Positions 7,280 through 12,492 of a stretch of DNA of 12,492 bases are shown here, piece after piece. Source of the DNA: an uncultured Blautia sp. (GTDB lineage Bacteria > Bacillota > Clostridia > Lachnospirales > Lachnospiraceae). The notes beneath the pieces were generated by a model that saw only the letters and a list, made by a program, of their open reading frames with translations, was not told the origin of the DNA and ran no database searches. Positions within the stretch are counted from its first letter, which is position 1. The number at the start of each line of letters is the position of its first letter. Location of the stretch: the NCBI GenBank assembly GCA_934394595.1, contig CAKRRX010000071.1, positions 1-12,492 on the forward strand, read 5' to 3'. A program made the position numbers and the translations under genes.

Positions 7280-7820
7280 AAACAAACCCCTCCCTGTCAA
7301 GGATACTCTTCATTCTCTGTTTTCCACGGCTGACCAGATTGTTCAGCTGACTTACAGTCTTACCCATAACGCAGGCTGCCTCTGCATACTTCATATCCTC
7401 AAAATATACCAGATACAATGCCTCACGGTATTCCGGTTTCAGCTGCTCCATTGCCAGATACAGGCTGCGGTTACGTTCTTTGAGAACCAAAATATGTTCT
7501 CCAGTCCGCTCTTCTACAGGTTCAAAATTAATCTGATCTGACAAAAGCATAGATTTCAGACTCTTTTTCTGATGGCGCAGCACCAGATTTCGTCCTATCC
7601 GGTACAGATATGCCCGAAAGCTTCCAGCATAATCCACAGGTCGTCTTTTTGAAAACATCAATGAAAAAGCTTCTATCATCAGATCCTCTGCTTCATGAAA
7701 ATCCCGGATACATCCGTACAGATATATAGTCAATGCATCTGCATGACGCTTCACCAGCTCATCCGCCGCATTCTGATCTCCACTGTGATAACGATTATAC
7801 AGCACTTCATCAGTAATCAC
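7266..7820 (-). CDS. ECF-like RNA polymerase sigma factor (sigma-70 family)
   Basis: A 184-residue two-domain sigma factor. Region 2 is about residues 20-88: a helix rich in aromatic and charged residues, HEAEDLMIEAFSLMF (42-56), then the FRAYLYRIGRNL helix. Region 4 is about 118-175, with the LKPEYREALYLVYFEDMKYAEAA pattern followed by the recognition helix TVSQLNNLVSRGKQRM. Regions 1.1 and 3 are absent, as in ECF factors. Start is GTG 7820-7818: the seven-G tract in AAGGGGGGGA upstream serves as ribosome binding site, and no in-frame ATG occurs nearby. It is the first gene of an overlapping chain ending in a PrsW-like protease. A vegetative-type promoter lies upstream, so basal expression need not depend on the factor itself. 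Target promoters are unknown. Confidence 0.92.
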   Translation of the reverse strand: MITDEVLYNRYHSGDQNAADELVKRHADALTIYLYGCIRDFHEAEDLMIEAFSLMFSKRRPVDYAGSFRAYLYRIGRNLVLRHQKKSLKSMLLSDQINFEPVEERTGEHILVLKERNRSLYLAMEQLKPEYREALYLVYFEDMKYAEAACVMGKTVSQLNNLVSRGKQRMKSILDREGFVYEER

Positions 7821-7874
7821 GGCAGTCCCCCCCTTGTCTTAATTCATTGGCTTTTGTACAGTTCTACTGCCTAT

Positions 7875-7903
7875 ATTATAAGTATTTTAATGCCAATGGT
7901 CAA
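7875..7903 (-). promoter_or_regulatory. Sigma-A-type promoter of the sigma-factor operon
   Basis: On the minus strand TTGACC (7903-7898) and a perfect TATAAT (7880-7875) are separated by 17 bp. Transcription would begin near 7868, giving a leader of about 48 nt before the GTG at 7820. The -35 sits directly after the end of the folate operon. A 7-bp inverted repeat CATTGGC/GCCAATG (7845-7851 and 7892-7898) flanks the -10 and start site and could be an operator, but may be chance. Confidence 0.8.
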
Positions 7904-7904
7904 C

Positions 7905-7929
7905 AAAAAACGACCTCAGATCTTTTTTT
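7905..7929 (-). terminator. Weak terminator-like hairpin at end of folate operon
   Basis: On the minus strand an A7 run, GATC, loop TGA (the folB/folK stop codon), GGTC, G and T6 follow each other, so a 4-bp stem extended by A-U pairs is followed by a U tract. The stem is short. It fits the gap between the folate operon and the promoter of the next operon, but termination may be incomplete. Confidence 0.35.
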
Positions 7930-8737
7930 CCAGTTTTTCCAGCAACTGCTCCATGGTCTGGTTCAGGATGGGATGTCTGTAATATGGCGCTATCTCCACC
8001 ATCGGTTTCAGAACAAAATCCCTGTTCTCCATATCAATATGAGGCACATGCAAATCCTCTGTATCAATAATTTCATTGTCATAAAACAAAATATCAAGAT
8101 CCAGGGTGCGGGGACCCCAGTGTATGATCCGCTTTCTGTCTGCTGCTTTTTCCAAATCGTGAATCCTGTCCAGAAGCTCATCCACAGGGAGATAAGTCCG
8201 AATTCTCAATACACCGTTCAGAAATTCATCCTGATCTACCACTCCGTAAGGCTCTGTCACAAGATAATCGGAAACCTTCTCCACCACGATTTCTTTCATC
8301 TCTTTCAGCCCCTGGATTGCATTATCCAGATATTTCTTTTTATCTCCCATATTAGAGCCAAAAGCAATATAGGCAGTGTGCCAGCCTCTGGTGATCTCTA
8401 CTGCAACGGTTTTCAGAGGAAGGCCTACAGGTGCCCAGGGCTTCTCAATGCGAAGGGTGAGCTTTTCCAGAAGGGGCAGGGAGAGAAGAAGCATCTCTGC
8501 CAGATTTTCTACTGCTGCTTCCAGAAGCTTATAGGTATGTTTCTGAAGAAATTCCGTGATCATATGGCTGACTTCCCCATAATTGATGGAAGAGAGAAGG
8601 TCATCTTCTTTTCCTGCCTTACGGGTACCGGTATACAGAATCGCAGAAACCAAAAATTTCTGCCCCAGAACGGTTTCTTCCGGGTAAACCCCGTGATTTG
8701 CAAAAATCTCAAGATCTCTGATTTCGATTTTATCCAT
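7916..8737 (-). CDS. folK: Bifunctional dihydroneopterin aldolase / HPPK (FolB-FolK fusion)
   Basis: A 273-residue fusion. Residues about 1-117 are dihydroneopterin aldolase: FANHGVYPEE near the start, SSINYGEV in the middle, and the lysine of LRIEKPWAP. Residues about 120-273 are 6-hydroxymethyl-7,8-dihydropterin pyrophosphokinase: AYIAFGSNMGDK, DQDEFLNGV, the GPRTLDLDIL signature with two conserved aspartates for magnesium, and PHIDMENRDFVLKPMVEIAP. It thus performs two successive steps, aldol cleavage of dihydroneopterin and pyrophosphorylation of the hydroxymethyl product, feeding the DHPS encoded just upstream. The start ATG has AAGGAGGG 5 bp before it, and the gap to folP is 10 bp. The two activities on one chain are a known arrangement in clostridia. 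The stop codon lies in the terminator-like hairpin. Confidence 0.95.
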   Translation of the reverse strand: MDKIEIRDLEIFANHGVYPEETVLGQKFLVSAILYTGTRKAGKEDDLLSSINYGEVSHMITEFLQKHTYKLLEAAVENLAEMLLLSLPLLEKLTLRIEKPWAPVGLPLKTVAVEITRGWHTAYIAFGSNMGDKKKYLDNAIQGLKEMKEIVVEKVSDYLVTEPYGVVDQDEFLNGVLRIRTYLPVDELLDRIHDLEKAADRKRIIHWGPRTLDLDILFYDNEIIDTEDLHVPHIDMENRDFVLKPMVEIAPYYRHPILNQTMEQLLEKLEKKI

Positions 8738-8747
8738 GATGCCCTCC

Positions 8748-9554
8748 TTATCGTCCCAGAATTGCCTCTGTCATCTGGATCACGCGCTTGTTTTCTTTGA
8801 TATCATGAACACGGACAAAGGCACAGCCCTTTAAGATTCCGATCACAGTGGTGGCAAGGGTTCCCTCTACACGCTGGTCTACCGGAAGATCAAGGGCAAG
8901 GCCGATCATGGATTTTCTGGAGGTGCCAAGAAGCACCGGATATCCCAGATTCTGGAACAATTCCAGGTTGTTCATAGTCATCAGGTTCATTTCATAGGTC
9001 TTTCCAAATCCAACTCCCGGATCCAGGATAATCTTGTCATCTGCGATTCCTGCCTTTTTCGCAAGATTGACGCATTCCTGTGTTTCGTGGAGCATGTCAA
9101 TAAGAAAGTTATTGTACTCTGTGTTATCTTTGTTGTGCATCAGACAGCAGGGAGCCTGATATCTGGCGATCACCTCTGCCATCTGGGGATCATATTTCAG
9201 CCCCCAGATATCATTGATCAGGTCTGCGCCATGCTTCAGCGATTCCTCTGCCACACAAGCTTTATAGGTATCCACGGAAATGGGAATATCAAAACGCTTC
9301 TTAACAGCTTCGATCACAGGAAGCACACGCTCAATTTCTTCCTGGGCACCTACCGGTGTATGACCCGGGCGTGTAGATTCCCCTCCGATATCCAGAATAT
9401 CTGCACCTTCCTGGATCATTGCTTCTGTATGCTTTAACGCTTGGTCCATATCATTCCACTTTCCTCCATCTGAAAAAGAGTCCGGTGTAACATTTAAAAT
9501 TCCCATAATATATGTCTTGTTTTTTACATCAAATTCACGATTTCCGATTTTCAT
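8748..9554 (-). CDS. folP: Dihydropteroate synthase
   Basis: A 268-residue TIM-barrel enzyme joining 6-hydroxymethyl-dihydropterin pyrophosphate to p-aminobenzoate, the sulfonamide target. Seen in order are MGILNVTPDSFSDGG with the sulfa-site loop, DILDIGGESTRPG, ISVDTYK, LINDIWG, the DPGVGFGKT pterin-binding segment, LLGTSRKSMIG with the pterin-contact lysine, and the C-terminal VRVHDIKEN. Length and motifs are normal, so the enzyme looks intact. The start is ATG 9552-9554, preceded by AGGAGG. The frame extends to 9614, but that would overlap the HD-domain gene and lacks a ribosome binding site. It sits between the HD hydrolase gene and the folB/folK fusion in the riboswitch-controlled folate operon. 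Confidence 0.97.
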   Translation of the reverse strand: MKIGNREFDVKNKTYIMGILNVTPDSFSDGGKWNDMDQALKHTEAMIQEGADILDIGGESTRPGHTPVGAQEEIERVLPVIEAVKKRFDIPISVDTYKACVAEESLKHGADLINDIWGLKYDPQMAEVIARYQAPCCLMHNKDNTEYNNFLIDMLHETQECVNLAKKAGIADDKIILDPGVGFGKTYEMNLMTMNNLELFQNLGYPVLLGTSRKSMIGLALDLPVDQRVEGTLATTVIGILKGCAFVRVHDIKENKRVIQMTEAILGR

Positions 9555-9568
9555 GGAAAAACCTCCTG

Positions 9569-10045
9569 CTAATATGTAATCTTCATATTCTTTTTCTGTA
9601 AAGGCCAGTAGCACTGTGGCTCTGCCTCACATAAGAAACAGTTTCTTGATCTTTTGTCTGCCGTGTAGATCAGTTCCCCAAGAGGTGTCTGATCTGTCCC
9701 TTTCTGGTGTCCTCGGATTGCAAGAACCACGGTTTCCTTTTCCTCGCTGGAAAATCCAAGCTCAGTAAGGATCTGTTCTGCGATCCGTGCTCCTGCCTCG
9801 TCATGAGGAATTCCCTCTTCGTATTGCCTGGCACGCCCGATGTCATGAAGAAAGGCGGTGCAATAAAGTAGTTCCCTTGAAACAGGAATCTCCTTTTCCA
9901 GTGCCTGGATATAAGCCAGCCTGGCTACATCCAGAAAATGCTCCGGGGTGTGGCAGCAGAATTCCCGGGTCTCTTCCAGCTTCTGAAGCTTCTTTAATTC
10001 TTCCTGATACAGTGGGTGGTTCCAGACCTGATTGACTCTGTCCAT
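9569..10045 (-). CDS. HD-domain phosphohydrolase in folate operon
   Basis: A 158-residue HD-superfamily hydrolase. Metal-binding positions are His36 (within CHTPEHFLDVAR), His67-Asp68 (AFLHDIGR) and Asp130 (IYTADK), with additional His81 and His113. A short C-terminal extension carries Cys136-x2-Cys139-x5-Cys145, possibly a small metal site. Its ATG shares one base with the folE stop (TGATG), so the two are translationally coupled, and folP follows 14 bp later. HD enzymes remove phosphates from nucleotides, and no Nudix-type dihydroneopterin triphosphate pyrophosphohydrolase is present in the window. The best guess is dephosphorylation of dihydroneopterin triphosphate or monophosphate. That assignment is inference; the HD-family assignment is firm. 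Confidence 0.92.
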   Translation of the reverse strand: MDRVNQVWNHPLYQEELKKLQKLEETREFCCHTPEHFLDVARLAYIQALEKEIPVSRELLYCTAFLHDIGRARQYEEGIPHDEAGARIAEQILTELGFSSEEKETVVLAIRGHQKGTDQTPLGELIYTADKRSRNCFLCEAEPQCYWPLQKKNMKITY

Positions 10046-10602
10046 CAGTCTTTTACCATGGCAAGGAACTGCTTCTGAAGTTCCATATTTTCCTTAAATT
10101 CGCCTCTTGTCACTGTGGTGATGGTCTTACTTCCGGGCTTTTTGATCCCGCGCATAGTCATACAGGTGTGTTCTGCTTCCACCATGACCATAATTCCCTT
10201 GGGCGAAAGAACCCGTTCCAGTGCATCTGCGATCTGAACAGTCAGACGCTCCTGGATCTGAGGTCTTCTTGCATACACATCTACTGTACGTGCCAGCTTG
10301 CTAAGTCCGGTAACTTTGCCATTGGGGATATAGGCAATGTGTGCTTTTCCATAAAACGGCATCAGATGGTGTTCGCACATAGAATAAAAGGTAATATCCT
10401 TTTCCAGAACCATCTCGTTATTTTCTACATGGAACTGTTTCTGAAGATGCTCGTCTGCTTCCAGATCAAGTCCGCCGTAAATCTCCTCGCACATGCGGGC
10501 AATCCGCTCCGGAGTGCCCACAAGGCCCTCCCTGTTCACATCTTCTCCAATTCCTTCCAGAAGAAGCTTTATTGCCTCTTCTACCTTGCTTTTGTCTACC
10601 AT
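10045..10602 (-). CDS. folE: GTP cyclohydrolase I
   Basis: A 185-residue FolE of normal length that converts GTP to 7,8-dihydroneopterin triphosphate, the first committed step of folate synthesis. Zinc ligands are Cys76 and His79 in the [12 protein letters not shown] motif and Cys147 in HTCMTMRG. Other family markers are [38 protein letters not shown] and a [11 protein letters not shown] end. Because the zinc-ligand cysteines are present, it is the classic zinc-dependent IA type and not FolE2. The start ATG 10602-10600 has AAAGGAGG upstream. It is the first gene of the folate operon. The 225-nt leader contains a tetrahydrofolate riboswitch and a terminator, so expression should fall when reduced folates are plentiful. 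Confidence 0.97.
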   Translation of the reverse strand: MVDKSKVEEAIKLLLEGIGEDVNREGLVGTPERIARMCEEIYGGLDLEADEHLQKQFHVENNEMVLEKDITFYSMCEHHLMPFYGKAHIAYIPNGKVTGLSKLARTVDVYARRPQIQERLTVQIADALERVLSPKGIMVMVEAEHTCMTMRGIKKPGSKTITTVTRGEFKENMELQKQFLAMVKD

Positions 10603-10653
10603 AACGGTAACCTCCTTTGTAAAATCCTTTTCGGAGATTCCGTTTTCTCAATC

Positions 10654-10721
10654 AAAAAAGGATATCTCCAAATTGTAATAGAACATATGTCGAAAAAGCC
10701 CTACACAATATGAGATATCCT
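10654..10721 (-). terminator. Riboswitch-controlled rho-independent terminator in the folE leader
   Basis: On the minus strand AGGATATCTC (10721-10712) pairs perfectly with GAGATATCCT (10668-10659), extended by an interrupted CATATTG/CAATTTG pairing, and is followed by six T (10659-10654). A competing local hairpin, CAATAT...ATATTG with GAG/CTC inside (10730-10706), uses the 5' arm of the terminator and could act as antiterminator. It lies between the THF aptamer and folE, the standard place for an expression platform. Confidence 0.7.
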
Positions 10722-10731
10722 CTTATATTGC

Positions 10732-10828
10732 TGCAACGGGTGCGGATTCTATACCGTAAGACGTACTTTTCGTTCCGGTGACAACTCCCCATTCACCAGA
10801 CACTTGACGCATAGGATCCTATTTTGCA
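10732..10828 (-). ncRNA. Tetrahydrofolate (THF) riboswitch aptamer
   Basis: Minus-strand RNA of about 97 nt matches the class I THF riboswitch layout. P1 is TGCAA/TTGCA (10828-10824 with 10736-10732). P2 is GGATCCTAT/ATAGAATCC with one mismatch. The conserved joining sequence GCGTCAAGTG (consensus GCGUUAAGUG) follows. P3 is CTGGTGA/TCACCGG (10799-10793 with 10781-10775), capped by the conserved ATGGGGAGTTG loop (consensus AUGGGAUGUCG). AACGAA then precedes a small hairpin, and ATCCGC lies at the 3' side. These blocks occur in the right order and spacing upstream of folE, the usual THF-riboswitch context. Binding of reduced folate should favour the terminator. Confidence 0.88.
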
Positions 10829-10843
10829 TATTATTCGAGGAAG

Positions 10844-10872
10844 AGTATACCATATACTGGTATATCAGGAAA
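10844..10872 (-). promoter_or_regulatory. Candidate promoter of the folate operon with overlapping palindrome
   Basis: On the minus strand the -10 TATACT (10849-10844) lies 17 bp after a weak -35 TTTCCT (10872-10867). Transcription would start around 10837, just before the riboswitch P1 stem. The spacer and -10 include a perfect inverted repeat TATACCA/TGGTATA (10864-10858 and 10852-10846, 5-nt centre), a possible operator. The region lies only 12 bp beyond the permease stop, and no clear permease terminator is seen, so read-through from the permease is also possible. Confidence 0.5.
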
Positions 10873-10883
10873 GTATTTTTTGA

Positions 10884-12212
10884 TTATTCTCCCAATTTTT
10901 TGATTTCCATATTTTCCGGCAGTACCAGACTTAAAATAATGGAAATCACAAATACAACCGCAACCACATTTTCCGCAAACACAGACTGTACCAAAGACGG
11001 GAAAATATTCCAGATCCCGCTCTCACTTGCAGTGGTAAACCCAATTCCCACAGCCAGTGATAAAGAAACAATGGTGATATTTCGCTGGGAAAATCCGCAT
11101 TCTGCGATCATCTGCACACCAGATGTCAAAATGGAGCCAAACATCATAATGGTACATCCCCCAAGGACAGATTCCGGAAGAGAGGCAAAAAAGTTTCCAA
11201 CCGGCGGCAGAAGTCCTGCCAGAATCATGCACAGCGCACCTGTCATGATGGTAAAACGATTGACTACCTTTGTCATTGCTACCAGTCCTACATTCTGGGA
11301 AAAAGAGGTAACCGGAGGGCAGCCAAATAAAGCGGAAATAGTAGATGCATATCCGTCACAGGCCAGAGAACCTGAAATCTCGTCATCTGTGATCTTCCGT
11401 TCCAGTCCGGAAGAAACCAGTGCTGTAGTATCTCCAATGGTCTCAGCTGCAGAAACCAGAAAAATAATACAGGTAGACACAATAGCTCCTACATGGAATT
11501 CCGGTTTCACAGGCAGCAGATGTGGCAGGGAAACCAAACCTCCGGATAGAATCATGCTCAAATCTACTTTTCCCATAAAAATGGCAATGACATAACCTAC
11601 GATCAATCCCGCCAATACGGAAAGCTGTTTCAGATAGCCCTTCATAAGAATATTCCAAAGAAGACACACTGCGAGAGTAATGGTTCCCAGAAGCAGATTC
11701 TGAGCAGAACCAAAGTCATCATTATAGCCACCGCCAAATGATCTGGCTCCTACTGTAAAAAGGGAAAAACCAATAGCTGTTACTACAGAAGCAGCTACCA
11801 CAGGGGTGATGATCTTCCGCCAGTATCGTGCCAGAAGCCCCAGCGTTCCCTCCATCAATCCACCTATGATAACTGCTCCGATTACGGCCGAATATCCATA
11901 ATTGGCAGCTACCGTACACAATACAGTAACAAAAGTAAAGCTCACACCCATTACCACCGGCAGCCTGGAACCAATTTTCCATACGGGATAAAGCTGGATC
12001 AAAGTGGCAATTCCGGCTACGAACATTGCATTTTGTAAAAGAAGTGCGACCTGGGCCTGATTCATAGATGGCTGGGCAGATGCCGCGATCAGCGTGATCG
12101 GTGTCAGATTGGATACGAACATAGCCAAAATGTGCTGCAAACCAAAGGGAATGGCTTTTGCAATAGGAACCCTCCCTTCCAGGCGGTAAATATTGTTGAT
12201 ATTGCCTTGCAT
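10884..12212 (-). CDS. NCS2-family purine permease (xanthine/urate type)
   Basis: A 442-residue permease with about 12-14 membrane segments, of the nucleobase:cation symporter-2 family (UraA/PbuX/XanQ/UacT). Family markers are QHILAMFVSNLTP near the N-terminus, the VSAAETIGDTTAL motif (the SxxET glutamate is a substrate-site residue), GCPPVTSFSQNVGLVAMTKVVNR, and GGCTIMMFGSIL. The TSFSQNVGLV form is typical of xanthine and uric-acid carriers rather than uracil permeases, so purine uptake is likely, but the exact base cannot be fixed. The start is ATG 12212-12210, 10 bp after GGAGG. The longer frame to 12332 would run through the promoter and terminator. The gene has its own promoter and appears monocistronic. 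It ends 12 bp before the folate promoter. Confidence 0.93.
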   Translation of the reverse strand: MQGNINNIYRLEGRVPIAKAIPFGLQHILAMFVSNLTPITLIAASAQPSMNQAQVALLLQNAMFVAGIATLIQLYPVWKIGSRLPVVMGVSFTFVTVLCTVAANYGYSAVIGAVIIGGLMEGTLGLLARYWRKIITPVVAASVVTAIGFSLFTVGARSFGGGYNDDFGSAQNLLLGTITLAVCLLWNILMKGYLKQLSVLAGLIVGYVIAIFMGKVDLSMILSGGLVSLPHLLPVKPEFHVGAIVSTCIIFLVSAAETIGDTTALVSSGLERKITDDEISGSLACDGYASTISALFGCPPVTSFSQNVGLVAMTKVVNRFTIMTGALCMILAGLLPPVGNFFASLPESVLGGCTIMMFGSILTSGVQMIAECGFSQRNITIVSLSLAVGIGFTTASESGIWNIFPSLVQSVFAENVVAVVFVISIILSLVLPENMEIKKLGE

Positions 12213-12246
12213 TATTTCATTTCCTCCTTGTGTTTTGTCTATATTT

Positions 12247-12275
12247 ATCATAACATAACTTTTGTTTGCTGGCCA
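12247..12275 (-). promoter_or_regulatory. Promoter of the purine permease gene
   Basis: On the minus strand TGGCCA (12275-12270, 4 of 6 matches to the -35 consensus) and TATGAT (12252-12247, 5 of 6 to the -10) are 17 bp apart. Transcription would start near 12240, leaving a leader of about 28 nt. That is too short for a purine riboswitch, and none of its conserved sequence is visible. Confidence 0.6.
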
Positions 12276-12316
12276 CATAATTTTTGTATAAGGCTTACTT
12301 TTTTTGTTTTTTGCAT

Positions 12317-12356
12317 AAAAAAGAAACTGCACACCAATTTCTCAATGCACAGCTTC
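12317..12356 (-). terminator. Rho-independent terminator of the gene at the right edge
   Basis: In minus-strand RNA positions 12356-12342 and 12337-12323 form a 15-bp stem around a GAAA tetraloop, with several G-U pairs, followed by six U (12322-12317). Because the G-U pairs become A-C mismatches on the other strand, the element works only in the minus direction. It overlaps the final stop codon of the edge reading frame and precedes the permease promoter. Confidence 0.75.
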
Positions 12357-12492
12357 TGCCATTTCTTTTACTTTCTTTACATTATCTTCGTAGGAATCTG
12401 TGGAACAGTCATATACTTATTCATCAAAATCCGTCTCAAATACCCCTTCCGGTGTCCGCATGGTGAGGACACCCAGATTAAAATCATCATCC
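12342..12492 (-). pseudogene. C-terminal fragment of unrecognised gene with in-frame UAA (5' end outside window)
   Basis: The minus-strand frame entering at the right edge encodes 24 residues (DDDFNLGVLTMRTPEGV, then FETDFDE) and meets TAA at 12419-12417. The same frame then continues for 24 further protein-like residues (VYDCSTDSYEDNVKK and on to AEAVH) to TGA at 12344-12342, exactly where the terminator hairpin begins. The fit of the second stop to the terminator suggests that the original gene ended there and that the UAA is a later nonsense mutation or a sequence error. The alternative is that the gene truly ends at the UAA. I do not recognise the family, and only about 50 codons are visible. 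Confidence 0.4.

Noticed and set aside
7845..7898. CATTGGC/GCCAATG inverted repeat around the sigma operon start site
   Set aside because: The arms are only 7 bp and 40 nt apart, which is plausible by chance. It is mentioned under the promoter but not called as an operator.
7847..8800. 317-codon plus-strand open frame across the folB/folK gene
   Set aside because: It is antisense to clear FolB-FolK motifs. Its translation has no family pattern and there is no ribosome binding site.
10624..10663. 8-bp inverted repeat ATCCTTTT/AAAAGGAT between the folE terminator and folE
   Set aside because: It is AT-rich and lies downstream of the terminator U tract, so it could not act as a co-transcriptional antiterminator. 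It was left as possible chance pairing.
10804..11595. 263-codon plus-strand open frame antisense to the permease and riboswitch
   Set aside because: It is a shadow of the NCS2 permease, and its first part is antisense to the THF riboswitch leader.
12213..12316. Purine riboswitch before the purine permease
   Set aside because: The conserved purine-aptamer loops and junction are absent, and the predicted leader is only about 28 nt.
1..12492. CRISPR array, tRNA/rRNA genes, insertion sequences or phage attachment sites
   Set aside because: No regularly spaced long repeats, cloverleaf-like genes, transposase motifs or flanking inverted repeats were seen on either strand.

Overview
The window looks like a chromosomal segment from a gut-type Lachnospiraceae (Clostridia, Blautia/Dorea/Ruminococcus-like). 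The grounds are low-to-moderate GC, strong AGGAGG-type ribosome binding sites, a clostridial folate operon, and GHKL/LytTR two-component genes. Apart from the tail of one plus-strand gene at the left edge, every gene is on the minus strand, so transcription runs from right to left.

Right to left: (1) an edge fragment of an unrecognised gene with an in-frame UAA and a good terminator (12317-12492); (2) a monocistronic NCS2 purine (xanthine/urate-type) permease with its own promoter (10884-12275); (3) a folate operon, folE - HD-domain hydrolase - folP - folB/folK fusion (7916-10602), preceded by a promoter, a tetrahydrofolate riboswitch aptamer and a rho-independent terminator (10654-10872); (4) a tightly overlapping four-gene operon of an ECF-like sigma factor, a small two-TM protein, a roughly seven-TM protein and a PrsW-type intramembrane protease (5638-7820), with a near-consensus promoter; (5) a LytTR response regulator and a short GHKL histidine kinase with no membrane domain (4231-5602); (6) a hairpin/promoter region holding three direct repeats at an exact 21-bp period; (7) two overlapping TMD-NBD ABC half-transporters (344-4058); (8) a convergent ROK-family C-terminus (1-251), separated by a perfect 14-bp stem hairpin.

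The folate genes cover GTP to dihydropteroate except for removal of phosphates from dihydroneopterin triphosphate, and the HD hydrolase embedded in the operon is the obvious local candidate for that step. The riboswitch should give feedback control by reduced folates.

The sigma/2-TM/7-TM/PrsW set reads as a self-contained regulated-proteolysis circuit: a sigma factor, a membrane protein that could hold it, and the protease class that cleaves anti-sigma factors. Immediately downstream, the LytTR regulator probably controls the ABC exporter pair through the 21-bp repeats. Together regions 4-7 look like an envelope-stress or antimicrobial-compound response and export locus. That functional reading is inference from gene order and families.
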